A stretch of DNA of 64,000 bases, from contig CM038217.1 in NCBI GenBank assembly GCA_021442155.1, positions 149,551,834-149,615,833 on the forward strand, given 5' to 3'. Position 1 is the first letter of the stretch, and every line of letters starts with the position of its first letter. The DNA comes from Cymbidium sinense (Eukaryota > Streptophyta > Magnoliopsida > Asparagales > Orchidaceae). Both the position numbers and the translations under genes were made by a program. The notes under the pieces were generated by a model, which was not told where the DNA came from, ran no database searches, and saw only the letters and a program-made list of their open reading frames with translations. This document shows, piece by piece, positions 48,171 to 60,299 of the stretch.

Positions 48171-49009
48171 CATGGAGTCACGAAAACCATGAAAATCGAA
48201 GCTATTTTTGAAAAAAATTGGGAAATCTAAATGAAAATTTGTCCAAATGGACTTATTTTCATGTCAATTCACAGCAGAAAACTTTTATTTTCTAATTGGG
48301 ATGATATAAAAATTAAGATGCAGATTATTTAGGATAAATTTTAAAAGTCACATAAAACATCACAAATGAAGGATCCTAAGGTTGTCTACAATTTTTTTGA
48401 AAGTTACCTCAGGATGATTTCCATGGTGATGACCGAACATTTGTTGAGTGGGGAAGAGGCCTTGGAATGAGCTTGGATCTTCACCTTCACAAGTTTCCAC
48501 AGTAATCATCATTTCCTCACCGAAATCCACTTCATTTTTTGTATTTCACTCCAAAATGAAGTGGGGATGATAGATAGTGGGTTTGGGAGCTAGAGAAGGA
48601 GAATGAGGGAAATGGAAAAGTTGTGCGCCTCTAATGCCTTAGTTTGAAAAGTGGCTAAAATCCCTTTAGTTTTGAATTTTATTGTAATTTGCTTGGGGTG
48701 GTTGGGAATGTAAGAGAATCATCCTAGGTGACTCATTTTGGTTGGCTATGACATGGAAAGTGGCTGTCATGAAGGACAAATGGGTATCCTAATGAAGGGG
48801 AGGTGAGTCCTTCATGCCAAGTGTTTCAATGGGAGAAGTGAGGATTTCACCTCCCCATGAGTCATGGAAACCACTCCTTGGGCCAAAAAATCAGTGTCCT
48901 TGGTGCCTATGTGGACCAATGGATGAGTGCCAAGTGGCCAAGTGGGAAGAGAAATGATCACTTGAGCAAGTGTCTTTTCTCATGGGATGCCCTTGACCAA
49001 GGGTAAAGT

Positions 49010-49670
49010 GGTCATTTGACATTGAATTTGGTTTAGTAGATTTGAAATGAGTCAAAAATAAGTTGGACCAAATGTCATGTCATTTCAAGTTCATTTGGTT
49101 TAATTTGGATTAATTTGACTCATTTGGGTCAAATTGAGTCAAAATAGTTAGGTTGACCAATTGGTCAAATTGGGTCAAACCAAGAGTTAGTCAATTCAAA
49201 TGATCATTTGGTTTGTATTGGTTCAATTGGTTTAATCAATTTGGTTTAATTTGGATTTAATTTGGATTTGGCCAATTTGATCCTTAAGGTTAAATTTGGG
49301 TTAAGTTGATTTGACCCAATTGACCCAATTGACTTGAATCATGGCTTGGTTGATCATTTGGAATATATTGTAGGCTTTGGTAATGTTAAATAATCAATTT
49401 GGAGTGAACTTGAGCCATTGGTTGCAATTAATTTGGTTTAGATTACAATTTGGCTATTGGGTTCATATGGGTTAAGTGTTGACTTGGTCAAAGGCTATGT
49501 TTGACTTAGTTTGACCTAACTTGGGTGATTGATCATCCTAAGATAATTGTTGCTCACAATGTGAGGCTTAGATGAGCTTAGTTCAACCAAATTTGGGTTG
49601 GATTGAATTTGGCTCAAAAGAGTGCTTTAGGTCACTTTGGGTCATGTGAACCTAACTGGGTTAATTGGCT
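49010..49670 (-). repeat. TTGACC/GGTCAA-rich region of B's 5' LTR
   Basis: GGTCAA words on the plus strand around 49,125-49,190 and 49,300-49,330, flanked by TTTGG/AATTGG spacers. Same place in the LTR as in the other copies. Confidence 0.72.
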
Positions 49671-50486
49671 TGATCAAGGATTGATTCAAGTTTGATTGAA
49701 CTCACATATGGACTTGTGATTGAAATATAAATCTATTTACAAGTGATTTGGAGTCAAATGGGTTTTGATTCATTTGATAATTTTAAGTCAAAAGGGTGAA
49801 TATGGGTTTGACTTGGGTTAGCTTGATTTTGATTCGATGATTGAAGTTTGTGTTTATATTTAGTTTGTGATTAAATGGTTGATTGAATTATAGAGAAAAT
49901 CCAAGGGTTTGGATTGATTTGAGTTTGATTTGGTTAAGTTCAAGACTTTGACTTGAAAAGGCACAAGTTGGATTTTGGTTTGATTTGGATTTGGGTTTTG
50001 AATTGGTTTTGATTATTTAAATTTATATTTCATTTATATTTGTGAATATAAATGAGAATATAAATGGGTAATGAAAATCTTTGAATTTGGAGTGATTTGG
50101 ATTTGAAATTTAGGTAAGATCGTAAGATCAAATCAAAGGGTTTAGGAAAGATTTTGGGATTTAAATTCATTCATAGGTTTCAATCATTTGATTTGGAATT
50201 GATGATTTGGATTTGAAATTGAATTGAATTTGAAATTAAAATTGAAGGTTGATTTGAAGTTGACTTGAGAGAGAGAAGGAAGTAAGGATTTAGTTCAAGC
50301 TAAAGGGTAGACAAGTTTTCCTAATACCCCATAAGGCATAACCCATTCTTATGGCTAACTCTAAGTCTCTAGGGTTAGGTTAAGTGTTCACCTAATCACT
50401 AGAAGTGTCTTAAGACTAAGAAACTCTTAATCTAGAAGAGTCCTTATGCTAGATGAAGAAGTTGAAAGCTCACTCCAAAAGTGAGG

Positions 50487-50586
50487 ATTTATGCTTGTAG
50501 CCCAAAGAAATACCTACCTCAAATCATAAATTTGGGAGCTTTAGCAAGAGCTAAAGCACCACCTAAATCTAAGTAAAATGGGTTAT
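50487..50586 (-). mobile_element. 100-bp LTR-end fragment wedged between inverted LTRs
   Basis: The sequence 'ATTTATGCTTGTAGCCCAAA' (50,487) through 'AAATGGGTTAT' matches LTR positions 45,626-45,725 and 10,812-10,915 in the plus direction. It lies between the start-end of B's 5' LTR and the start of the next LTR (TG at 50,587). The join at 50,481-50,486 shares GTGAGG with both parents. Confidence 0.7.
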
Positions 50587-51689
50587 TGATCTCACTTTTG
50601 GAGTGAATTCTCAATCTCCTCATCATAGATCTAGGACTATTCTAGAGCTCAGCCTTAAGACACTAGTGATTAGGTAAACACTTTACATAAGCCTAGAGAC
50701 TTAGAAGGGTTAGTCATAGAGAGTAAGCTATGCCTTAGGGACTTAGGAAGACTTTCCTACCCTATAGCATAAACCCAATCCATCTTCAACTTCTCAAACC
50801 AAACCCCAAATTCAGATCTAAATTCAAATTCAAATCCCAAAATTTAAAATTAACCTCAAAACCAAGCCCAAAATCCTTCCTAAGCCATGTGATCCACTCT
50901 CATGAGCTTAGTCAAAATCCCATTCAAATCAAGTCAAACTCAATTGATCCTCCCATGGATCAATTATTTCATCAATTATCTTCCCAAATATAAATAAAAT
51001 ACACATCTAAATGATCAAAACTAAATCAAACTAATCAAGTAAGTCAAAACCCTTTCTAATCCATATGAATCAATCCCATGATCTGAAATCTTAGCCAAAT
51101 CCACCCAAAATCAATTGATTTTCTCATAAATCAATTATATATTCAATCATCTTCAAAAATATAAATGAAATCTACATTTCAATGATCAAAATTAAATCAA
51201 ACTAAATCAAATTCCTTATAAGCCCTTTGGACTTACCTTCACAAGCATAGCCAAAATCCCATTCAAATAAAGTCAAACTCAATTGATTTTCTTATAAATC
51301 AATCATTCCATCAATTATCTTCTTAAATATAAATCAAATATACATTCAAATAAACAAAACCAAATCTAAAATAAAATTAAATCCCAATCTAAACCCTTTA
51401 AGCCAATTCCTTGGACATAGCCAAATCCTATCCAAATAAAGCCAAAATCAATGGATTTTCTCTTGAATCAATTATTCCTTCAATCACCTATCTACATATA
51501 AATGAAATCTACAATCATCAAGTCAAACCAAAATCAACTCAAGTCAAACCAACTTAGCCCTTTGACTTGAAAATTCCAAATGAATCAAAACCTATTGAAA
51601 TTCAAATTGATTGTAGTTGAATTTATATTTCAATCTAAACTCATATATAAATTCAACTAAACCTTAATCAAATCAAAACCAAGCCAATT

Positions 51690-52510
51690 GACCCATTTAG
51701 GTTCATTTGACCCAAAGTGACCTAAAGAACTCATTTGAACTAAGTTCTAATCCAACCCAAATTGGATTGAACCAAGCCCATCAAACCTCATACCATGATC
51801 ATTGATCATCCTAGGATGATTTTTTGCCTTAAATTGGGTCAAACTAAGTCAACTTGGTCATTTGACAAAGACAACCCTTTAACCCATATGAACCCAAACT
51901 AGCCAAAAGCTACCCTATACCAAATCAGTTGAAATCATGGCTTCATACCAACCCATGATCAATGATTGAACATGACTTGACCATCAATTGAGTCAAACCA
52001 AACCCAATTAGCCATTTGACCCAAGTTGACCCAAATTGACCTAAAAGGCCAAAATAGGTCAAATATGATCCAACCCAAATTGATTGTAACAATGGCTCAA
52101 GTTCATTCCAAATTGATTATTGAACTTGATAAAATAAATAATTGAGTCTTCTAACTTGGACCCAATTGACCAACTTAGCCCAAATTGACCTAAAACCATA
52201 TTAAATCTAAATCAACTCAGACCAAAACCTACAATCCTATCAAACTGACCAATTGAACTTGAACAATACCTAACCCAAGCCAATTTGACCTTGTCAAATT
52301 GGTCAACTTGACCCATGTGACCTATGAATCCAAATGAGACAAAAAATTAGGACAAATTGATTGAAACCACTTGAACCAAAAATACTTCAAATCATCATTT
52401 GAACCTAACCCAACCTTGGTTTGACCCAATTTGACCAAGTGGTCAACATAACCCAACATGACCCAAAGTAACTCATATGACCCAAATTTAGCCAAATCCT
52501 TGAAACCAAC
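51690..52510 (+). repeat. TTGACC array, sense LTR at 50,587
   Basis: TTGACC words cluster at 52,010-52,050 and 52,270-52,320, for example 'CCAAGTTGACCCAAATTGAC' at 52,021. Same LTR position as the other arrays. Confidence 0.72.
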
Positions 52511-52725
52511 CCATGACCTTGGGGACTAACTCAACCCAAACCCACTTGGGATCAGCCCAAAACTATCCCCAATTAAAGCCAAACCCAATCTCTCTTGGAT
52601 ATGCCCTCACATATAATTCTCCCTAAAATAGTAAAGTCCACTCTTCTATCACCCTTGGCGACCATCAAACACCCTATTTTAGTCGATTTATACCAGCCCA
52701 CCCTAATGGGCTTGCCATGGACCAA

Positions 52726-52751
52726 AGGGAGGTGAGTTAACTCACCTCCCT
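52726..52751. promoter_or_regulatory. Perfect 26-bp palindrome in the LTR
   Basis: GGGAGGTGAGTT is followed at once by its exact complement (core 52,727-52,750), plus one more pair outside. In LTR sense it lies between the TTGACC array and the GC-rich patch, next to TCATAAGCTGAG. The copy at 60,099-60,126 is a 28-bp palindrome next to a better TATA-like word. A protein-binding or cruciform role is inferred only. Confidence 0.7.
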
Positions 52752-53910
52752 CATAAGCTGAGAACATAATGGATACAAACCAAGCCACATTTGCCTTGAG
52801 CCACCTCCCAAGCCTTCCTCCACTCAAGTCGTGCCACGTGGAGGTGATGGCGACCACTCTAGTGGCTGGCCGGCCAAAAAAAGGGAGTTAATCCATCCAT
52901 CTATCATAGAGAAATGAGGGATATACCCCCTCAATTCACACGATAAACACACCGATTCGAATCATGAGAGCTTCCTAAGGAATTTTTGAACTCCCTAGTG
53001 AGCTCCGAGCATTCTCAAGGCTTCCTTCGATTTCTCATTCTTGAGCACTAGAAATAAGACACCCATTGTTCAATCCTAACTCCTCAAATTGCAATCAAAT
53101 TCTAATTCCTCTTACACCCACAATCCCCTCGACCTGTTGAAGCAAAATAAATCTTCCCCTGAGCTCCAAGCCCACCATAAGTGGGAGTTCGATCAAGATC
53201 TCCAAAGGATGAACCTTGGCCTCCCAGTGAGCAGTAGAATCAACTCAATTTGCACAATAGGGCATCATCTGCACGAAGCTACCTCAAGCGTACGAGCCAC
53301 CGGTCTTAGCTCCGGTGAGGTAATGCCATTAAAACTGAGCTTCCTTGAAAATTTTTTGGAGCTTTTTGAAGGAAAGTTGAATGTTGCATGATCTTGATGG
53401 TTGGATCCCCTCTGATCATTATCGTGAAGGTGTGGGATCAATTTGGAGTGGATCCGAGCTCGGGTGAGCTCGGATCGTGAGGGTAATGGAGAACGGCTTC
53501 CATCCTTCATAACCCGTGGAATGATAGATCATCGCTCCATTCCACATTGATTGAATGGGCGGCGTGATTGATTAGATCGCTTTAATCCATAATAATCACG
53601 ATCGATCAACGGCGAAGATCGGCACGTTCACCATCATCCATGTCGCGACTGCGTGCTTTAAATCTGCGCCGTGGCAGATTTGGATTAATTAGGTTAATGA
53701 AGGATGGAACTTATAATAATTATAATAAATCATAGAAAAATCTAATAAAATAAATACTTATTTTAAAGGTATTTCATGAGAAATTTATTAAAAATATCCT
53801 TAATTAATTTTGAATTGTAATTAGAGCTTAAATAGGGTTTAATTAAAAATAATAATTTATCTAATTACTCCTTAATTAATAAATTAATTAACCCCAAACT
53901 TCTTTAGATT

Positions 53911-54235
53911 ATTTATGGGGATGATCTCTGCCTCCCTAATTTTTGTTGGGATTTATTGGTTAATTAATTAGGGAAATTAGCCAATTAAGCCTTAATTACC
54001 TTCTTAATTTATTAAGGGTTAATTAATCATGTGAATAGTAAACTAATTAATTAATTGGACTCATTAATCAATTAAGCCTTAATTAATCATTGGATTTATT
54101 TATGGGGATGATCTCTTAATTTTGTTGGGATTTATTGGTTAGATTGAGAAATTAGCCTCTAATTACTTTCTTAATTTTTTAATTAATCATGTGAATAGTA
54201 AACTAATTAATTGACTCATTAATCATTTTCAATTG
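53911..54235. repeat. Tandem duplication, 187-bp period, inside the LTR
   Basis: 'ATTTATGGGGATGATCTC' occurs at 53,911 and 54,098. Both are followed by 'TTGTTGGGATTTATTGGTTA' and 'AATCATGTGAATAGTAAAC'. The second copy has several small deletions. Other LTR copies carry one unit only (28,500-28,770; 47,150-47,240). Confidence 0.85.
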
Positions 54236-55159
54236 ATGGACTTTAATTTGAGACATCTTTCCTAATCTTTTCCTTAAGCCCATTTCATTTGAAGGATAAT
54301 TAATCAATTTGGCAATTAAGCAAGAGTTTAATTAATTAATTAAAGATTTCATTAACAAAATAAAAAAAATTATAATCACATTTGATTTTTATTAATTAAT
54401 TGAAGGGTAGAGCTTTAGGTGTTTAATAACCTAAAGGAAATTAAGGAAATTATGATTAATCCACATGTGTGGGGAAATCATAAGAGTACTTTATTAAGTT
54501 TCTTAATCTAATTAACCATTTATTATGAGCTAATTGTATTAGCCCCTTTCATTTCCTAGGACCATTGCTAATTTAGTTTTCAATTCATTTGCATATCATG
54601 TTAGCTCATAATTATTTGGATAATTATGTTAGGTAACATAGGTAATTAATGGACTTAATACATATCATAACCTAATTAATCCATAAAATCAACTTAATTA
54701 CATTTCATTAAACCAAATTATTTCACAAACATGGGAATGAGTTAGGATCAGCAAATTTCTTCTTACAACCCTTAACTTAAATCAAATATGATGCTAAAAA
54801 TAACATTAAAGAAGCTGGTTTACTTTAAATGTTCTTATTTAAGATGATTATCCTTAAGAATTAATTTGATTGAATGAAACCATATGCTTATGTTTATTTA
54901 TTCCTTTCCAATCATGTTAAATATTGTGTGTCATTTAAAATTATGCATTCATCTTCAAAGTTAATTAAATCAAATAGTTTTCCTTTATGTAAGCTTGCAT
55001 GTGTTGGATTAATTTATAATATGTGTGGCTATTATCACTAGTAAATTCAAATTATTTTTTTTGCCAGCTTAAAATCAATTACATTGATTAGAGTGATAGT
55101 AGTTATAAACATATACATAGGTTTGCATGTGCTTATAGCTTAGACATGTGAAGTAAAGC

Positions 55160-55544
55160 TTTCTTTTCCTTAATTCATATGTAGTTTTACATGTATTTGA
55201 ATATTAATAAGTATATAGTCGGTCCCAGAACATGAGGCTTTAGTGAGCCCAAGGGGTCATTTGATTACCTCACTTCAGTTAATAGGTACTTATTTGATTT
55301 ATTTACATATGTTCCTACATTAGAATTTGGATAGAACTTTGCTCCATATGTATAAATGTTTCAATCAAATAAAAATGCAACCTTTGCATTATTTTCCTTC
55401 CTTTAATTATGTATACATCCATATGTATTTGAGAAAAGGAAATGTTTAGTCGATATCCCAGAATGAGGCTTTAAGTAGCCCCAAGAAGGTCATTTAATTT
55501 CATAACTTCCTTAACAATGGCATGTACTAGATGTCTCTTATACA

Positions 55545-55579
<35 letters not shown>

Positions 55580-55900
55580 ATTTAATTATGGAATTAGAAT
55601 CCCTTTTCTTTTATCAAAGATACATGCATCCATAAGTGATTTAATTAGTTGGTCATGATTTGGAGCTTTCTTTCTTACATTCATACATACAAATTTACGT
55701 ATGTTTGAATGCAAATGGGTATATAATTTGGACATCCTAAGAATTCAAGGTTTTAGTTTAGCCCCAAGGAGGTCATTTGATTACCTCACTTCCTTGGTTG
55801 GTGACACATACCTATTTAATTTCATCCCTATGTATTTTGTATAAGAATTTAGATAGAGCTTTAAACTAATATGATTAAATAAGTCAATCACACAAAATGA
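55160..55900. repeat. Three tandem units of about 230-280 bp inside the LTR
   Basis: The word GAGGCTTTA..TAGCCC, or a close variant, is at 55,234, 55,465 and 55,747, each followed by AAG.AGGTCATTT and CTTCCTT-like words. The LTR at 17,935-24,821 has one unit (21,993), as does the antisense copy (12,930-12,970). The middle unit carries the TG microsatellite. Confidence 0.75.
55555..55579. repeat. (TG)n microsatellite
   Basis: About 25 bases of uninterrupted TG, preceded by an impure TATG stretch. Confidence 0.9.
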
Positions 55901-57480
55901 TATAAACTTCACATACACATACATTCATCATTTAAGTGTGCTAAAAATTAATTGTATGTATAAATACACTTAGAATTAAACCATATGCTTGATACATGTG
56001 CTGGAAATGAATGATTTAACATGTTTCATGTGATAGTAATTCGATTAAATTAATCTTAAGATGCCTTTCACATTGGATAGAATTATTTAAAGTGAATCTA
56101 AACATAAGATTAATTTAAAATGTGTAATAAGTCATTCACTAAAGAGAACTAAATCAAATTAATGTGCTTGAGAAAGTGACTTAAGGTAGGGATGAAAAAG
56201 GGCAATCCTCTTTCTTCTCTTTCAACACTTAGTTGTTAAGTGTAATCAAAATAAAAAAAAAGAAAACATAAATTAAAATTTTAAAATTAATTAAACAACT
56301 TCAAGCAAAACCAACCTTTTATGTTAAATTGAATCTTTCTACACTTAGAAAATACAACATTAATGCTTAGTTGAGACATACCACACAAGCCTTAACACCC
56401 ACATTAGAATTAACTCACCACTTCTAGCTTTATGTTAAGATGGTGCTTGGTATGATGTATATTTTATTTTGTGATGTATTGTTGTAGCGGAATGGATGTT
56501 AGGGTGTATATGTAGGAATGTTAGGCCATTCTTAGCTAATCATGTTTTCTTTCTAAGGATTGTGCTTAAGAGGATGCTTAAAAATAAATGTAAATGCTCT
56601 CATTTCAGGTTGCTTAAACCCCTAAGCATAATCCAAGTTAAGATAGACAGGCTTGGTCACCCATGTGCAGGGTGCTAAGTCCAAATTATACATAACTGCT
56701 TGGGATTGTACGTGTGTTTAGCTAACACTTATTTTGTAGGTGTAATTAGATTTACTTTTTTTATTTTCAATGTAATTTTGCATTAGGAATTAGGAATTAG
56801 TGCTATGGGATAAGGATGAGCATTGGCTAGAAGGTTTTTTTTGTCTTGGGAGGCCATGTGATGCCTTGAAGTGGTAAATCAAACCAATGGAGACATGAAG
56901 ATGAAGACCCCCACAGCATTCATTCATTGTAAATGTAATTATTATTTTGTAATTTTTGGTGTATAAGGGAAGCTGTACCCATCTTTTTTGGGTTGTACAA
57001 TGGTACCCACACCTATTATTCTTTTGCAGATAGCTATAAAATTGTTTCATGTTATGTTTAAATTGTGCATTAGAAACAACATGATTTTCATAGTTTCTTA
57101 TGATTGATGCTTTAATGTGTGGCCAGGATGCGATTAAGCTCTTAGGATAAAAATAAATTTTATACCCAACTACAACTCTTGACTAAAGTTTTAAATAATT
57201 CGTAATCTCACCATAAAGCTTAAGCATTAAATAAGATAATTAAAAGATTTAGCAACACCTTAGCTGAATGGTTGAATGTTTCACAACATGCATATCATAT
57301 TATTTTGCTCTTAAAAATAGGAGATTTCCATCCTTGCACGATAGGGGAATTCTTGACTTATGAGGGCATCCCTTGTGGTGAAAAACATCCCTTTTTATTG
57401 ATTTAGCCAACAATCTTATTTCATCATGCATATAGGCATCAAAATCCTAAGGCCTTTATCAAAATTAAGTATCAAAATTA

Positions 57481-57616
57481 GAATAAAACTTGAAAAGAGA
57501 ACTCCATATCACAAAATTGGAATAAAACTTGAAAAGCTCACTCCAAAATGGAGATTTGGCAAAGTCCACTCATCTTTTTTACCTTATGCCCAAAAAAAGA
57601 GAACTCCATATCACAT
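57481..57616. repeat. Scarred inverted-LTR junction with interleaved direct repeats
   Basis: GAATAAAACTTGAAAAG occurs at 57,481 and 57,520. AGAGAACTCCATATCACA occurs at 57,496 and 57,598. Between them lies GCTCACTCCAAAA (57,536), which matches the antisense LTR start-end at 50,468. The junction joins a truncated sense LTR on the left to a truncated antisense LTR on the right. Confidence 0.8.
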
Positions 57617-60091
57617 GTTTTATGCTATAGGCACATGCAAACTTATGAATATTCATAATTTTCATTACCCCACATGTTATAGTTGATTTATATACTTTTG
57701 AAAATAATTTTTGATTTAATAATGATAATAGCCACATATATTTTTAATTTAAATCAACACATGGAAAACAAAAGGAAATCATTTGATTTAATTAATTTTG
57801 CAAGAGATGAATGCATGAATCAAGTGACATACAATATTTAATATGATTGAAAAGAAATAAAGAGACATAAACTCATAATTTCATTCAATCTAATTAAATC
57901 AGGACAATCATATCAAATAAGCTTATTTAAAATAAATCAAAATTTCTTAATGAAACTTTTAATTTAATGTTTGATTTGATTTAAGAAATATGAGAGGAGG
58001 TTTGTTATTCCTAATCCCTTTCCATATGTGTGAATTGATTTGATTTAATGAGAAGGAATTAGATTGATTTTATGGATTAATTAGGTTAATGTATGAATTA
58101 AATCAATTAATTAAACTCTTACATATGTTGCCTTAAGGTAATTAATTAAATGATTATGAGCCAATGAAATATGCAAATGAATTAAAAATAAATAGTGATG
58201 ATCCTATGAAATGAAAGGGGCCTAATTCAATTAGCTCATAATCACTAATTAAATAAGCTTAAGGAGCTAACTTAATTACTTTTATGATTTTCTCACACAT
58301 GTGAGCTAACCATAATTTCATTAATTCTTTAGGCTATTGAACACCTAAAGCTCTACCCATGGATAAATTAAAAGAAATCAGATGCAATTAACCTTTTAAT
58401 TAGGTTAATCAAGTCATTAATACATTAATCCATACATGTTTACTTAATTACCAAATTTAATTGATTATCCTTTGAAATGAAATGGGCTTAAGGGGAAAAA
58501 GGTTGGGAAAGAGGTCCCAACCTAATTCCATAAGCCACTTACTTAATCAAACATGATTTGGGTTTCAATTTAACTAATTAAGCCATTAATTAGTTATTTA
58601 ATCTTTACTTAGCATTTTTGTTGAAAAATAGAAGGAAACTTAGGGGAAAGATTAGAGGGAGGCCCCAATCCAATTCCCTAAGTCTCCTCTCTATTCAATA
58701 GTGAACAAGGGGTCCAATTTGTTAATTAATTCACATGCTTAATTACCACTTAATTAAATTAGGAAGGTAATTAGGGCTTAAGAAATCAATTTCCCCAATC
58801 AACCAATAAATTCTAAGAAAAATAGGGAGGCAAAGGTCATCCCCTAAACATTCTCAAAGTTTGATTGGTTAAATAATTAAGGAGTAATTAGGCTAATTAA
58901 ATTTTTAATTAAATCATAATTAAGCTAAAATTACTATCCAAAATTAATTAAGGATAGTTTTAATGGATTACCCTTTGAAATACCTTTAAAATGAGCATTA
59001 TTTATATTTTTTGGATTTTTATATAATTAGTTATGAATTATTAAAGTTTAAGCATTAAAAATACATTAAATAACCTAATTAAGCCTTAATCCCATCCACA
59101 TGGTGTTTGGCGACCTACTTTCCACCTGACACCATGAGATTGACTATTTAAGTAGTCACATCTGTCGAGTCCACTGGTGCGGCAGATTGATCTCGTCCGA
59201 TCTTGGATCGAATGACACAGATCAATCCTGTGGAATAAAGGGTGAAAATATGGGAGATCTAGCGTGATTTGATCAGAGTCGTCCCTTCCAATCATGTGGA
59301 ACGGACGGTCCGTGATCCTTCTTTCTGTGAGCAATGAACAACAAGATCCATTTGCCATGGATCATTGATCTGCTCACCCGAAGCTTGATGAACTTCAAAA
59401 TCAACCCACACCATTAGGGAAGGAATTCACACACATCCAACATTCAAGATCAACTCACATGCAAATTTCTTCAAAAAGCTCCAACCAAAATTTCCTATTT
59501 CTATGGTTTTGAGGAATTAGCACGCTGGAGCTCAAGATCGATGGTCAGGTTGATGGAGGTAGCCATCTAGAAATTGGAGTAGCACAGACAATTTCTTTAG
59601 TTCACTCAATGGATCAACTTGTCACTTTAGAGCGGTGGAGATCAAGTCCCACTCCAATGGGCTTGGGGTTTGGGAAACAATTTGGGTAGCTCAAGGCGTG
59701 TGTGAAAGGTGTGTAGAGGAATTGACATTTGGTTGAGAAATGAGCAAGCTTGTATGGATTGGAGTGCCCTTTTGATTTCACACAAGGAGGAGAAATGCCA
59801 AGAGAGGAAGCTTGGGATTGCTTTAGAAATTACAAGGAGGCTCGAAATTGTCTCAGAAGCTCTCACCAATCGAATTGATGCATTTCTCATGTGAATTGAG
59901 GGAGTATACCCCTCGATTTGCTGAGGTGGATGGATGGGATTGTTACCCATTTTTTGGCCAACTAATCACCGCCAGAGCATCAGAGTGGTCGCCATCAAGT
60001 CCATGTAGCTCAGTTTGGTTGGAGGAAGGAGTGGGAGGTAGCTGTAAGCTTGATCTTGGCTGATCTATTGGCTTGTATCCAAGGGGTGCTC

Positions 60092-60126
60092 AATTTATAA
60101 GGGAGGTGAGTTAACTCACCTCCCTT
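60092..60126 (-). promoter_or_regulatory. 28-bp perfect palindrome beside a TATA-like motif
   Basis: The core GGGAGGTGAGTT plus its complement (60,101-60,124) extends to 28 bp at 60,099-60,126. On the LTR sense (minus) strand it is followed by TTATAAATTG (60,091-60,100), a good TATA-box match. In sense order this is: TTGACC array, palindrome, TATA-like word, GC-rich patch. That is a plausible core promoter, but without transcript evidence. Confidence 0.55.
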
Positions 60127-60299
60127 TGGTCCATGAACCTAGCATGGGTTAGGTGGCTTAGGGATGCCTCATTTGGATGAGTGAGGGCTGCTAAGGTGAC
60201 ATTAAGAGTGGACTTTGCCATATGAGGAAAAGAATCAAATGTGGGAGAGGATCCATGGAGGATTTGCATTGGACTTGGCTCCAAATGAGTTTGGGCTGA

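Larger units (their letters stand above)
27154..50486 (-). mobile_element. Element B: near-complete giant Tat/Ogre-like retrotransposon
   Basis: Read on the minus strand from 50,486 down to 27,154, B has a 5' LTR, a 10-bp spacer, PBS, leader hairpin array, gag-pol, repeat tail and 3' LTR. Both LTRs share the terminal TTCACCA (complement TGGTGAA at 44,973 and 27,154). In the first ~120 bases from that end I count about 10 differences between the two LTRs, and the 3' LTR also lacks about 2.4 kb. The visible span is 23.3 kb. Allowing for that deletion and for an assembly gap, the original was about 27 kb. All domains are broken by stops and frameshifts. Confidence 0.78.
44973..50486 (-). mobile_element. 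5' LTR of element B, containing an assembly gap
   Basis: The inner end TGGTGAA (44,973) adjoins the PBS. It follows the LTR backwards to 'GTGAGG' at 50,486, three bases short of the expected terminal TCA. It has a GC-rich patch (47,818-48,170), the GGTCAA region (49,010-49,670) and a start-end block (50,330-50,486) matching 31,826-31,966. The gap at 45,873-45,972 replaces what is about 2 kb in the copy at 11,050-13,090. Confidence 0.75.
50587..57480 (+). mobile_element. Sense LTR copy in inverted orientation to B's 5' LTR
   Basis: It starts TGATCTCACTTTTGGAGTG (50,587), the same LTR start as the complement of 62,448. It has a TTGACC array (51,690-52,510), a palindrome (52,726-52,751), a GC-rich patch (53,520-53,690), a duplicated segment (53,911-54,235), a triplicated segment (55,160-55,900), and a 3' part matching antisense 11,180-11,400 near 57,250-57,440. 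It is truncated about 1 kb before the LTR end. No internal element sequence follows, so it is a truncated solo LTR or a broken 5' LTR. Confidence 0.7.
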
